Shown here in pieces: positions 11,121-21,544 of a stretch of DNA of 64,000 nucleotides. Made by a program: the position numbers and the translations under genes. The stretch comes from Schistocerca nitens (Eukaryota > Arthropoda > Insecta > Orthoptera > Acrididae). The stretch's first letter is position 1. Every line of letters starts with the position of its first letter. The stretch is taken from NCBI RefSeq assembly GCF_023898315.1, contig NC_064622.1:277503503-277567502 (forward strand). The letters run 5' to 3'. The notes below the pieces were generated by a model. The model had not been told where the DNA came from. It saw only the letters and a list, made by a program, of their open reading frames with translations, and did no database searches.

Positions 11121-12529
11121 CACTCCTGGAAATTGAAATAAGAACACCGTGAATTCATTGTCCCAGGAAGGGGAAACTTTATTGACACATTCCTGGGGTC
11201 AGATACATCACATGATCACACTGACAGAACCACAGGCACATAGACACAGGCAACAGAGCATGCACAATGTCGGGACTAGTACCTTTCGCAGCAATGCAGG
11301 CTGCTATTCTCCCATGGAGACGATCGTAGAGATGCTGGATGTAGTCCTGTGGAACGGCTTGCCATGCCATTTCCACCTGGCGCCTCAGTTGGACCAGCGT
11401 TCGTGCTGGACGTGCAGACCGCGTGAGACGACGCTTCATCCAGTCCCAAACCTGCTCAATGGGGGACAGATCCGGAGATCTTGCTGGCCAGGGTAGTTGA
11501 CTTACACCTTCTAGAGCACGTTGGGTGGTACGGGATACATGCGGACGTGCATTGTCCTGTTGGAACAGCAAGTTCCCTTGCCGGTCTAGGAATGGTAGAA
11601 CGATGGGTTCGATGACGGTTTGGATGTACCGTGCACTATTCAGTGTCCCCTCGACGATCACCAGTGGTGTACGGCCAGTGTAGGAGATCGCTCCCCACAC
11701 CATGATGCCGGGTGTTGGCCCTGTGTGCCTCGGTCGTATGCAGTCCTGATTGTGGCGCTCACCTGCACGGCGCCAAACACGCATACGACCATCATTGGCA
11801 CCAAGGCAGAAGCGACTCTCATCGCTGAAGACGACACGTCTCCATTCGTCCCTCCATTCACGCCTGTCGCGACACCACTGGAGGCGGGCTGCACGATGTT
11901 GGGGCGTGAGCGGAAGACGGCCTAACGGTGTGCGGGACCGTAGCCCAGCTTCATGGAGACGGTTGCGAATGGTCCTCGCCGATACCCCAGGAGCAACAGT
12001 GTCCCTAATTTGCTGGGAAGTGGCGGTGCGGTCCCCTACGGCACTGCGTAGGATCCTACGGTCTTGGCGTGCATCCGTGCGTCGCTGCGGTCCGGTCCCA
12101 GGTCGACGGGCACGTGCACCTTCCGCCGACCACTGGCGACAACATCGATGTACTGTGGAGACCTCACGCCCCACGTGTTGAGCAATTCGGCGGTACGTCC
12201 ACCCGGCCTCCCGCATGCCCACTATACGCCCTCGCTCAAAGTCCGTCAACTGCACATACGGTTCACGTCCACGCTGTCGCGGCATGCTACCAGTGTTAAA
12301 GACTGCGATGGAGCTCCGTATGCCACGGCAAACTGGCTGACACTGACGGCGGCGGTGCACAAATGCTGCGCAGCTAGCGCCATTCGACGGCCAACACCGC
12401 GGTTCCTGGTGTGTCCGCTGTGCCGTGCGTGTGATCATTGCTTGTACAGCCCTCTCGCAGTGTCCGGAGCAAGTATGGTGGGTCTGACACACCGGTGTCA
12501 GTGTGTTCTTTTTTCCATTTCCAGGAGTG
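11121..12529 (-). mobile_element. Tc1/mariner element, copy 1 of 2, coding-competent
   Basis: Begins CACTCCTGGAAATTGAAATA and ends with the inverse of CACTCCTGGAAATGGAAAAA, flanked by TA on both sides. Length 1409 bp. Encodes one long transposase on the minus strand. A second copy lies in the opposite orientation at 30746-32167 and is nearly identical except for a handful of substitutions and a 13-bp gap near the transposase stop. The near-identity suggests recent activity relative to the other elements here. Confidence 0.93.
11179..12285 (-). CDS. Tc1/mariner transposase, 368 aa, uninterrupted
   Basis: DDE transposase that would cut and insert its own element at TA sites. Start chosen at 12285 (MPRQRGREPYVQLTDFERG), where homologous proteins begin with a helix-turn-helix: FERGRIVGMREAGWTYRRIA, then SARTIRNRLHEAGL. 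Catalytic residues: D in VVFSDESRF, D in LFQQDNARPH, E in SPDLSPIEQVW. By my count 32 residues separate the last D and E, two fewer than in classical Tc1 (34). The frame is open throughout. The C-terminus is odd: relatives end in a GGxxxY-like tail, as copy 2 does (KGGYTLY), whereas here a 13-bp loss shifts the frame and adds about 28 residues read from the terminal region. Activity is therefore uncertain. Confidence 0.92.
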   Translation of the reverse strand: MPRQRGREPYVQLTDFERGRIVGMREAGWTYRRIAQHVGREVSTVHRCCRQWSAEGARARRPGTGPQRRTDARQDRRILRSAVGDRTATSQQIRDTVAPGVSARTIRNRLHEAGLRSRTPLGRLPLTPQHRAARLQWCRDRREWRDEWRRVVFSDESRFCLGANDGRMRVWRRAGERHNQDCIRPRHTGPTPGIMVWGAISYTGRTPLVIVEGTLNSARYIQTVIEPIVLPFLDRQGNLLFQQDNARPHVSRTTQRALEGVSQLPWPARSPDLSPIEQVWDWMKRRLTRSARPARTLVQLRRQVEMAWQAVPQDYIQHLYDRLHGRIAACIAAKGTSPDIVHALLPVSMCLWFCQCDHVMYLTPGMCQ

Positions 12530-12533
12530 TATA

Positions 12534-12845
12534 TGTTCCAACACAAGTCCTAATTTAGAAACGTGCGTTATATCTGCGTGCATTGCCTTATGAACTGAAA
12601 GAGATACAGTAATAGGGTCTATTTAAGAAAGAATTGAAAAACAATGATAATATTAATAGTTTCTCTAGCACTGAGGTCTTCATAAACTTTTCAGATTAAC
12701 ACAGGCATTTTCTGAGAATTCTGAGTTGTACGATGTAAAGAATAGTTGTTCTTCAGTTAAGATTGTTTCAATCTAACAGAACAAATGAGTCTGCCACATT
12801 GAGGCCGACAAAGCAGGAACCCTGACTGCAGGGGTGAAATGATGA

Positions 12846-12879
<34 letters not shown>

Positions 12880-12985
12880 CCCCGGGGTCTACATTTATTG
12901 TGTGATTAATATGATTAGCCCCTCAGAGTTAGCAATTTTATTTCAAATATAAATATTGTTTGTAGAAATCTACGTCCCTGCATAA
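12534..12985. other. no gene; contains TG microsatellite
   Basis: Spacer between two transposons. The only feature seen is the dinucleotide run at 12847-12878. Confidence 0.55.
12847..12878. repeat. (TG)16 microsatellite
   Basis: Uninterrupted TG dinucleotides followed by a short C/G run. Confidence 0.97.
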
Positions 12986-13089
12986 TACAGGGCTACTAAA
13001 ATGGTTCATTCGTTTTCAAAACTCTATATTTTCTAAAGTATTACGTGCACAACTATGATTGATGCATGAATAGAACTGTAAACTCACCA

Positions 13090-14003
13090 AGTTTGTATTT
13101 TGCCCTCTACAAATGTTCTGAGCGCCCTTGTGGTTGCTGACATACTTTCAATGGGTAGTAAGTCTCGTCCCATAACTTACGTAGTAACATCCTGTCGATG
13201 GTCTTCACGGCAGTGTCGGTGTGTTCTCTGAGCTGTTCCAGCGTTCTTGACAGTGAGGGTACGTAAACACGGTCCTTAACGCACCCACAAAAGAAAAAGT
13301 CACATAGCGTTAGGACAGGCGACCTAGGGAAGTTCTTCGTTTAGGTAGCGACGAACTTCGATGCTTAAACGGGGGTGACTTGTCTTGTTGGAAGATGAAA
13401 TATAATCTGCAGTCAGTTGTGAAAAGAACCACAACTGCAATATATCATGGTAAAGGTACCAAAAATGGTTCAAATGGCTCTGAGCACTATGGGTCTCAAC
13501 TGCTGTGGTCATCAGTCCCCTAGAACTTAGAACTAATTAAACCTAACTAACCTAAGGACATCACACACATCCATGCCCGAGGCAGGATTCGAACCTGCGA
13601 CCGTAGCAGCAGCGCGGCTCCGGACTGGAGCGCCTAGAACCGCACGACCACGGCGGCCGGCGTAAAGGTACCCGTCACAGCTTTCTCACAGAAGAAAAAC
13701 TGCACATGCGGCTTCGTCTGTGGCATAGCACAGAAAAAGTTGACTATCGGCGAATCTCGTTCATGCGCGGCAGTTTCATGAGGATTTTCAGTGCCCCATA
13801 CTGTGTCGATTAATCTTTCCAGATAAATGAAAGCTTGCTTCGTCGCTGAATATCGGCTTGGTAGCGAAATGTTCATGGACAAGAGCTTCTGTCATTGCGA
13901 TGCAAAATTGAAGGCGCCGTCCATAATCTTCCGCTTTTAACTGTTGCACGAGCTCCAGACGGTACGGTTTGAAATGTAGTTTGCTGTGATGTTCCGAGTT
14001 CAT
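13090..14003 (-). pseudogene. Mariner-like transposase relic
   Basis: Minus-strand blocks in order: YRLELVQQLKAEDYGRRLQF and KPIFSDEASFHLSGKINRHS (first catalytic D present), VWGTENPHETAAHERDSPI and NFFCAM (the ENPH signature), FFFCEKAVTG, then after the SINE a C-terminal part with VYVPSL and LWDETYYPLKVC. Frame changes occur between blocks and the SINE splits the coding region. Same broad family as the transposase at 10080-10423 but a different element. Confidence 0.75.
13461..13662 (-). repeat. SINE-A inside mariner transposase
   Basis: Reverse copy. Target duplication TAAAGGTACC at 13451-13460 and 13663-13672. Confidence 0.95.
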
Positions 14004-14380
14004 GGCTCGCTCGGATCGTTTTTTGACTGCATATGAAACTTTCCCTCACCCTCTCCTCGGTTGATCTGGTACACTTGGTGGACCTGTACTTTTCTGTTTA
14101 CAGAGACAACCAGTGTTTCTAAATTGTCCATACTAACACACAGTGCTTCGTTTACATAGCGGTTCTTTCCTACAATTCGTTTTGAATGCACTGTACACTG
14201 TTGTAACAGATAAACATCCCGCATATTCCAAGAAACGGAAATTCTTTTTTTGCTTTGTCCCCGTTTTGTCAAGGCATAACTGGTGGGCACAACTCGAAAC
14301 TGGCGAGGTTAAGCACCTATTCACGCACCAATCATATTTCTACATGTAATACTTTGAAAAATATAGAACTTTGGATCATA

Positions 14381-15587
14381 TACTGATTAGCCGAAACATT
14401 ATCACAACCGACCTACTATCCATATAACCCATCCAGGCGATAGCAGCGTCACCTCACGAGGAATGACTGCTAGTCAGACACACCCACGGTGCATGTAGTA
14501 CCAATGACCGTGCTGTCCGTGTGTAGAATGGGGAAGGCGTGCGATCTGTCTGAGTCTGACCGGGGGCAGATTGTGACGGCCCGGAGACTCGCTGTGAGCG
14601 TTTCGGAAACTGCACGACTTGTCGGGTGTTTGAAGACTGCTGTGGTGATTGTCTTCAGAACTTGGCGAAATCAAGGTGAAACCACGTCCAGACGTCGTGG
14701 GGTTGGGCGGCCACCCCTCGGACGTCGTAGTCTGGGCAGACTGGTAAAGCAGGACAGGCGGCAAACTGTAGCGGAACTAACGCCAGATTTTAATGCTGGG
14801 CAGAGTACAAATGTTTCTGAACACACAGTGCACCGAACACTCCTAACGATGGGTCTCCACGGCCGACGACCCATGCATTTGCCAATGTTAACGCCACGGC
14901 ATCGACAACCACAACTGAAATGGGCACAAGACCATCGGCACTCGACGATGGGCGCAGTGGCAGAGCGTTGCATGATCTGATTAATCCTGATACCTTCTTC
15001 ATCATACCGATGGGAGGGCGCAATCCGTCGTCTTTCAGGGGAACAGCTCCTGAACACCTGTAATGCAAGATGGAGACAAGCTGGCTGCGGCTCCATTATG
15101 CTCTGGGGAACGTTCATGTGGGCATACATGCGTTCATTGGAGCTCGTGCAAGACGCTGTGGCGGCCAAGGAATATCGTACACCAGTTGAAGACCACGTAC
15201 ACCCCTTCATGACCAACATGTTTCCCCATATCAATGGTATTTTCCAACAAGACAATATGTCATGTCACAAGGCCAGGAGTGTGACGGAGTGGTCCGAGGA
15301 GCACAATGGCGAATTCCAGTTGATATGCTGACTCCCCAACTCGTCAGATCTGAACTCGATCCAACACATCTGGGTCGTGATTGAACATGACGTCAGGGCT
15401 CACCGTCCTCTTCCCCAGAATTTACGGGAATTAGGTGATTTGTGTCTGGAGACGTGGTCCAACTCTCTCCAGTGGCCTGCCGAGGCCTCATTACTTCCGT
15501 GCTACGATGCGTCGCCGCTTTTATCTGTGCCGAAGGTGGACATGCCGGCTATTAGGTAGGTGGTCATAATGTTCAGACTGGTCAGTG
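14381..15587 (+). mobile_element. Tc1-like element nested in mariner end
   Basis: Terminal repeats of about 28 bp: TACTGATTAGCCGAAACATT at the left, the inverse of CACTGACCAGTCTGAACATT at the right. Inserted in the terminal repeat of the surrounding mariner, whose sequence resumes at 15588. Left flank TA; the right flank is CA, probably a mutated TA. Confidence 0.8.
14528..15559 (+). pseudogene. Tc1-like transposase, broken
   Basis: Start at 14528, MGKACDLSESDRGQIVTARR, then a helix-turn-helix (AVSVSETARLVGC) and SEHTVHRTLLTMGLHGRRP. The frame is lost near 14980, where the first catalytic aspartate region should follow. It resumes at 15098-15331 with IFQQDNMSCHKARSV (second catalytic D) and, after a stop, LNSIQHIWVVIEHDV, where the usual catalytic E is Q. 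At least one frameshift and one stop; non-functional. Confidence 0.82.
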
Positions 15588-15619
15588 CATGTAGTAGCCC
15601 TATATGACTTGTCCATAAC

Positions 15620-15770
15620 TCGCGACCGCCACGGTCGCAGGTTCGAATCCTGCCTCGGGCATGGATGTGTGTGATGTCCTTAGGTTAGTTAGGTTTAAGT
15701 AGTTCTAAGTTCTAGGGGACTGATGACCACAGATGTTAAGTCCCATAGTGCTCAGAGCCATTTGAACCAT
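15620..15770 (+). repeat. SINE-A, 5'-truncated
   Basis: Starts within the tRNA head (CGCGACCGCCACGGTCGCAGG) and keeps the full 3' end. Target duplication TTGTCCATAAC at 15609-15619 and 15771-15781. Confidence 0.93.
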
Positions 15771-15781
15771 TTGTCCATAAC

Positions 15782-16469
15782 CGCTCTACGATATAACTAA
15801 ATAGTGAGTAAAAAAATATTGGTTGCCCCCTTAGAATAGCACGCGTATCGCTCTGGAGTGCTGTAGACCTCGAATGAATGGCGTAGCATTTCGGTCCAGA
15901 TAGCCTTGAGCAGCTTACTGTATTTGCTCAACATATTACAGTGTCTTGTCTTCGCTTTCAGTTTTCACCCTTATAGCTCCCTCTAATGCCATGGGAACTA
16001 TTCCCTAATGTTTCGACACACATCCTGTCATCCTGTCCCTTGTTCTTGTCAGTGTTCTCCGCGTGTGCTTCTTTTCTAGCTAGTTCTGCAAAGAACCTCC
16101 TCATTTAGCAGTTCGTACAGATTATAAAAAAGTATGTACGTTCCACATCTCTCCTAAATCACTGGACAGATTGAGCCAAACTTGGTGCACATACCACTTA
16201 CCGTCTGGAAGGAATCGCTGAGGCGGTAACAACCATCTGCCTATCAAAGGGGTGCGGGTGAGGGTGGAAAAGAAGTGTAGGCCACGACGCGCGAATACCC
16301 AGAATTTATTTGTCCATTAACTAAGAATTGGAGTCTTAATGACTTGCAACAAATTTTACACACAGTGTAAAATATTAACGAAACTTTTTCTCGCTGATAA
16401 TTCCCATAAAAAGATGAAAGGAAAAAAGTTTATCGCTTACTACATTTTCGCTGGTTATGCAGTAAAACT
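15782..16469. other. no gene; diverged repeat DNA
   Basis: No coding region recognised. A stretch near 16146-16230 (CCAAACTTGGTGCACATACC) resembles 19045-19110 (CCAACTTGGTACACAGACTA), suggesting a diverged repeat family present on both sides of the DD41D element. Confidence 0.4.
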
Positions 16470-16830
16470 GCCGCGTCACCCATGACGTTTTTATTTGTTA
16501 TTTCTCTGCATTTGCGACGGTTGTGCAGGCAGTATTCACATATTCCACTAATTGTACCTGCAAACTTATATCATTTTACGAGTCATATTTTGTGAGATAT
16601 GACGCCATAAAAACTGAGATCCGTGAAAAACTGCTGAATCATGTGTGACGTTTCAATTTATCACTTCATCGCTACTAACTCTGTTCTCAACGTATTTCGC
16701 AGACAGTAGCCACTTATGCTGCTGATGGTAACTACAAAATTATATCACTGTACGATACAGAGTTCAGCAGATAAGACGTCATAAATATTGAGCTGCGTGA
16801 AAACCGAATTCGATGGAGATAAAGATGAAC
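16470..16830. repeat. Diverged tandem repeat, about 170 bp, two copies
   Basis: Two related units share the order TGACGTTT, TATATCA with TACGA, AGATATGACGCCATAAA / AGATAAGACGTCATAAA, and a GAG...CGTGAAAA end. Identity is modest, so this is an old duplication. Confidence 0.55.
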
Positions 16831-17259
16831 TATGTGTAGAAATATATGTGAGAAATGTTTTATAGTTGCGAAATATGTTAAATATATGTGAAATACAGGG
16901 TGGTCCATTGATAGTGGCCGGGCCAAATATCTCACGAAATAAGCATCAAACGAAAAAACTACAAAGAACGAAACTCGTCTAACTTGAAGGGGGAAACCAG
17001 ATGGCGCTATGGTTGGCCCGCTAGATGGCGCTGACATATGTCAAACGGATATCAACTGCGTTTTCTTAAATATGAACCCCCATTTCTTATTACACATTCG
17101 CGTAGTTCGTAAAGAAATATGAATGTTTTAGTTGGGTCACTTTTTTCGCTTTGTGATGGATGGCGCTGTGATAGTCACAAACGTATAAGTAAATGGTATC
17201 ACATAACATTCCGCCAGTGCGGACGGTATTTGCTTCGTGATACATGACCTGTGTTAAAA

Positions 17260-18523
17260 TGGACCGTTTACCAATTACGAAAAGGTCGATATCGTGTTGA
17301 TGTATGGCTATTGTGATCAAAATGCACAACGGGCGTGTGCTATGTATGCTGCACGGTATCCTGGACGACATCATCCAAGAGTCCGGACCGTTCACCGGAT
17401 AGTTACGTTACTTAAGGAAACAGGAAGTGTTCAGCCACATGTGGAACGTCAACCACGACCCGCAACAAATGATGATGCCCAAGTACGTGTTTTAGCTGCT
17501 GTCGCAGCTAATGCGCACGTCAGTAGCAAATTGCGCGAGAATCGGGAATCTCAAAAACTTCGGTGTTGAGAATGCTACATCAACATCGATTGCACCCGTA
17601 CCATATTTCTATGCACCAGGAATTGCATGGCGACGACCTTGAACGTCGTGTACAGTTCTGCCACTGGGCACAAGAGAAATTACGGGACGATGACAGATTT
17701 TTTGCACGCGTTCTATTTAGCGACGAAGCGACATTCACCAACAGCGGGAACGTAAACCAGCATAATATGCACTATTGGGCAACGGAAAATCCACGATGGC
17801 TGCGGAAAGTGGAACATCAGCGACCTTGGCGGGTTAATGTATGGTGCGGCATTATGGGAGGAAGGATATATATGGCCGAGCGGTTCTAGGCGCTTCAGTC
17901 TGGAACCGCGCGACCGCTACGGTCGCAGGTTCTAATCCTGTCTCGGGCATGGATGTGTGTGATGTCCTTAGGTTAGTTAGGTTTAAGTAGTTCTAAGTTC
18001 TAGGGGACTGATGACCTCAGAAGTTAAGTCCCATAGTGCTCAGAGCCATTTGAACCATTTTTTGAAGGATAATTGGCCCCATTTTATCGATGACAATCTA
18101 AATGGTGCAATGTATGCTGATTTACTACGTAATGTTCTACCGATGTTACTACAATATGTCTCACTACATGACAGAATGGCGATGTACTTCCAACATGACG
18201 GATGTCCCGCACATAGCTCGCGTGCGGTTGAAGCGGTATTGAATAGCATATTTCATGACAGGTGGATTGGTCGTCGAAGCACCGTACCATGCCCAGCACG
18301 TTCACCGGATCTGACGTCGCCGGATTACTTTCTGTGGGGAAAGTTGAAGTATATTTGCTATAGTGATCCACCGAGAACACCTGACAATAGGCGTCAGCGC
18401 ATTGTCAATGCATGTGCGAACATTACGGAAGGCGAACTACTCGCTATTGAGAGCAATGTCGTTACACGTATTGCCAAATTCATTGAGGTTGACGGACATC
18501 ATTTTGAGCATTTATTGCATTAA
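17260..18523 (+). pseudogene. DD41D mariner-family transposase, split by SINE
   Basis: Read on the plus strand: N-terminal region at 17294-17569 (RTVHRIVTLLKETGSVQPH, RPATNDDAQVRVLAAVAA), then 17563-17880 with RVLFSDEATFTNSGNVNQHN (first D), YWATENPRW and RVNVWCGIMGGRI. After the SINE, 18055-18523: YFQHDGCPAHSSRAV (second D), DRWIGRRS, ARSPDLTSPDYFLWGKLK (third D), ending GHHFEHLLH. I count 41 residues between the second and third aspartates, hence DD41D. A frameshift near 17560 and the SINE make it inactive. Otherwise the domains are well kept. Confidence 0.87.
17879..18063 (+). repeat. SINE-A inside DD41D transposase
   Basis: Forward copy lacking the first few bases (starts TATGGCCGAGCGG). 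Target duplication GAAGGATA at 17871-17878 and 18064-18071. Removing it restores the reading MGGRIIGPHFIDDN. Confidence 0.93.
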
Positions 18524-19153
18524 TGTGGTATTTACAGGTAATCACGCTGTAACAGCTTGCGTTCTCAGAAATGACAAGTTCACAAAGGTGCATCTATCAC
18601 ATTGGAACAACCGAAATAAAATGTTCAAACGTACCTACGTTCTGTATTTTAATTTTAAAAAACCTACTTGTTACCAACTGTACATCTAAAATTGTAAGTC
18701 ATATGTTAGTGACTATTACAGCTCCATCTATGACAAAGCGAAAAAAGTGGTTCAACTAAAACATTCCTATTTCTTCGCGTACTACACGGATATGTAATAA
18801 AAATGGGGGTTCCTATTTTAAAAAAAACGCAGTTTATGTCCGTTTGACCTATGGCAGCGCCATCTAGCGGGCCAACCGTAGCGCCATCTGGTTTCCCCCT
18901 TCAAGCTAGACAAGTTTCGTTCTTTGTAGTTTTTTCGTTTGACGCTTATTTCGTGAGATATTTAGCCAGGTCACGATCAATGGACCACCCTGTATATTTG
19001 ACGTGCATATGCAGATGAAGTCTCAGATAATAAATTCCTCCTAAACTTCTGGATATGTTTCAGTCCAACTTGGTACACAGACTACTTATTATCTGGAAGC
19101 AAATGCTGTGGGGATAAGAACTAACAACATCCTTCTAGGGTAATATAGATAAT

Positions 19154-19530
19154 GTGGAGAGAGTAGGGGTTACCAGGAGATGGGCAGCTAGAGAAGGGGA
19201 AGAAGAAGATGGAAAGAGAAAGGAAAAAGGAGGAGATAGAGAGAGAGAAAGAGGAGGAGATTTAGAGAGAGAGGGAGAGCAGGAGATGGATAGATAGGAA
19301 GACGGAGGAGATGGACAGACAGAAGGCGAGAACAAAATTACAAGTAGAGGGGAGAGCAGGAGATGAACAGGAAGAGGGAGAGGAGGAGGTGGAAACAGAG
19401 AGGGGAAAGGAGCAGATTGGCAGAGAGGGGAGGAGCACATGAGCAGAGAGATGGGGAACGAGGAGATGGATACAGGGGGAAAGGAGGAGATGGATGGACA
19501 GAGAGAAGGGAACGAGAAGATGGTCTAATA
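19154..19530 (+). repeat. Purine-rich degenerate minisatellite
   Basis: About 380 bp almost entirely A and G on the plus strand, with a loosely repeated unit like GGAGGAGATGGACAGAGAG. Antisense frames through it give Ser/Pro/Leu-rich nonsense proteins. Simple-sequence DNA, possibly triplex-prone. Confidence 0.9.
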
Positions 19531-19572
19531 CAAGACTGGAATAAATACACTGGAGGAGAAAAACCGCAAAAA

Positions 19573-19884
19573 TTAATGTACAGTAATGTATGCGCGAGAC
19601 GGAAGATGGCGAATGTGAAATGCAGTTTTATTAATAACAGGTGTAACTGCCAAAATGTTCAGTGCAAACATGCAAACGTGCATGCATTGTGTTGTAAGCT
19701 GCCGGACGTAAGTTTGTGGGATGGAGTTCCATGTCTGGAGCACTTGGTCGGTCAATACAAGGATGTCTAATGCTGGTTGTGGATGACGCTGGAGTTGGCG
19801 CCCGATTATGACCCATATGTGCTCATTCGCGTTAGAACTGGTAGTCGACCAGGCAAAGGCAACATATCGACATCTGTAGAACAT
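19573..19884 (-). pseudogene. Tc1-like transposase, C-terminal fragment
   Basis: Minus strand: SNANEHIWVIIGRQLQRHPQ, TDQVLQTWNSIPQTYVRQL and a MHARLH end in the neighbouring frame. These match the final third of Tc1-like transposases, after the catalytic E. N-terminal and central parts of the same gene are at 21545-22370. Confidence 0.75.
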
Positions 19885-19992
19885 AATGTGTTACAACAGC
19901 GTAAGTGGGTGAGCGTTGCCCTGTTGAAAAAACACACTCTGGGGTACTGTTCATGAATGGTAGCACAACAAGTCTAATCAGCAGGCTGACGT

Positions 19993-20193
19993 TCAATGGT
20001 TCAAATGGCTCTGAGCACTATGGGACTCAACTTCTGAGGTCATTAGTCCCCTAGAACTTAGAACTACTTAAACCTAACTAACCTAAGGACATCACACACA
20101 TCCATGCCCGAGGCAGGATTCGAACCTGCCACCGTAGCGGTCTCGCGGTTCCAGACTGCAGCGCCTAGAACCGCTCGGCCACTGCGGCCGGCT
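19993..20193 (-). repeat. SINE-A
   Basis: Reverse copy. Target duplication GCAGGCTGACGT / GCAGACTGACGT (one mismatch) at 19981-19992 and 20194-20205. Confidence 0.93.
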
Positions 20194-20331
20194 GCAGACT
20201 GACGTACATACACTATGTGACCAAAAGTATCCGGACACCCTGTAAAACATACGTTTTTCATATTAGGCGCATTGTGCCGCCACCTACTGCCAGGTACTCC
20301 ATATCAGCGACCTCAGTAGTCATTAGACATC

Positions 20332-21454
20332 GTGAGAGAGCAGAACACGGACTTCCAACGTGGTCAATTGATTGGGTGTTACTTGTGTTATATGTCTGTA
20401 CGCCAGATTTCCACACTCCTAAACGTCCCTAGGTCCACTGTTTCCGATGTGACAGTGAAGTGGGAACGTGAACGGACACATACAGCACAAAAGCGTACAT
20501 GCCGACCTCGTCTGTTGACTGACAGAGACCGCCCACAGTTGAAGAGGGTCGTAATGTGTAATAAGCAGACATCTATCCAGACCTTCACACAGGAATTCCA
20601 AACTGCATCAGGATCCACTGCAAGTACTATGACCGTTAGGCGGGTGGTGAGAAAACATGGCTTTCATGGTCGAGTAGCTGCTCATAAGCCACACATCACG
20701 CTGGTAAATGCCAAACGACGCGTGAACATTGGACGATTGAACAGTGGAAAAGCGTTACGTGGACTGACGAATCACTGTACACAATGTGGCGATCCGATGA
20801 CAGGGTGTGGGTATGCCCGGTGAACATCATGTGCCAGCATGTGTAGTGCCAACAGTAAAATTCGGAGACGATGGTGTTATGGTATGGTCGTGCTTCTCAT
20901 GGAAAGGGCTTGCACCCCTTTTATTGCGTGGCACTATCACAGCACACGCCTACATTGATGTTTTAAGCACCTTCTCGTTTCCCGCCGGCCGGAGTGGCCG
21001 AGCGATTCTAGGCGCTTCAGTCTGGAACCGCGCGACCGCTACGGCCGCAGGTTCGAATCCTGCATCGGGCATGGATGTGTGTGATATCCTTAGGTTAGTT
21101 AGGTTTAAGTAGTTCTAAGAGCATTTTGGGAATGTCGATTGCATCTTTCAAAACGACCGAGTACCTGTTCATAATGCGCGGCCTGTGGCGGAGTGGTTAC
21201 AGGACAATAACATCCCTGTAATGGACTGGCCTGCATAGAATCCTGACCTGAATCCTGTAGCACACCTTTGGGATGTTTTGGAACGCGGAGTTCGTACCAG
21301 GCCTCACCAACCGACATTGATACCTCGCCTCAGTGCAGCACTCCGTGAAGAATGGGCTGCCATTCCCCAAGAAAGCTTCCAGCACCTGATTGAACGTATG
21401 CCTGCGAGAGTGGAAGCTATCATCAAGGCTAAGGGTGGGTCAACACCATACTGA
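20332..21454 (+). pseudogene. Tc1-like transposase, broken by SINE and shifts
   Basis: N-terminal part 20332-20823: REQNTDFQRGQLIGCYLCYM, then STLLNVPRSTVSDVTVKWE (helix-turn-helix) and TVRRVVRKHGFHGRV. The first catalytic region around 20760-20810 is degraded. After the SINE: FQNDRVPVHNARPVAEWLQ (second D region), NPDLNPVAHLWDVLERGV (the usual E is A here), ending FQHLIERMPARVEAIIKAKG and a stop at 21452-21454. Inactive. Confidence 0.82.
20983..21118 (+). repeat. SINE-A, 3'-truncated
   Basis: Starts GCCGGCCGGAGTGGCCGAGC and stops at GTAGTTCTAAG, lacking the last 50 or so bases. No clear target duplication, unlike the other copies, so it may have lost its 3' end in a deletion together with adjacent host sequence. 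Confidence 0.9.
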
Positions 21455-21544
21455 ATTCCAGTATTACCGATGGAGGCCGCCAAGATCTTGTAAGTCATGC
21501 TCAGCCAGGTGTCTGGATACTTTTGATACTTAGTGTATTTACAG

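Larger units (their letters stand above)
12988..15602 (-). mobile_element. Mariner-like element (ENPH type) with nested insertions
   Basis: Left end CAGGGCTACTAAAATGGTTC; the mirror of this (TAGTAGCCCT) appears at 15592-15601, beyond a Tc1-like insertion at 14381-15587. Inner parts of the terminal repeats also match (TAATACTTTGAAAAATATAG near 14348). TA flanks at 12986-12987 and 15603-15604. The transposase is on the minus strand. A SINE (13461-13662) and the Tc1-like element are later arrivals. Confidence 0.78.
16896..18992 (+). mobile_element. Mariner-like DD41D element with 300-bp TIRs
   Basis: Begins CAGGGTGGTCCATTGATAG and ends with the mirror TCAATGGACCACCCTG; TA flanks at 16894-16895 and 18993-18994. 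The terminal inverted repeats are unusually long, about 290 bp (16896-17190 and 18700-18992), with shared blocks such as GCGCCATCTGGTTTCCCCCT and AAGCGAAAAAAGTG. A SINE-A copy splits the transposase. Confidence 0.9.
20211..21535 (+). mobile_element. Tc1-like element nested in another Tc1-like element
   Basis: Left end CACTATGTGACCAAAAGTAT, right end the mirror of CACTAAGTATCAAAAGTATC; both flanked by TA (20209-20210, 21536-21537). Contains one SINE-A. Confidence 0.88.

Noticed and set aside
11620-12558. Long plus-strand frames opposite the Tc1/mariner transposase (and their twins near 30729-31655)
   Set aside because: Antisense shadows of a GC-rich coding sequence; no domain.
19135-19550. 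Ser/Pro/Leu-rich proteins on the minus strand
   Set aside because: Antisense of a purine-rich simple repeat.
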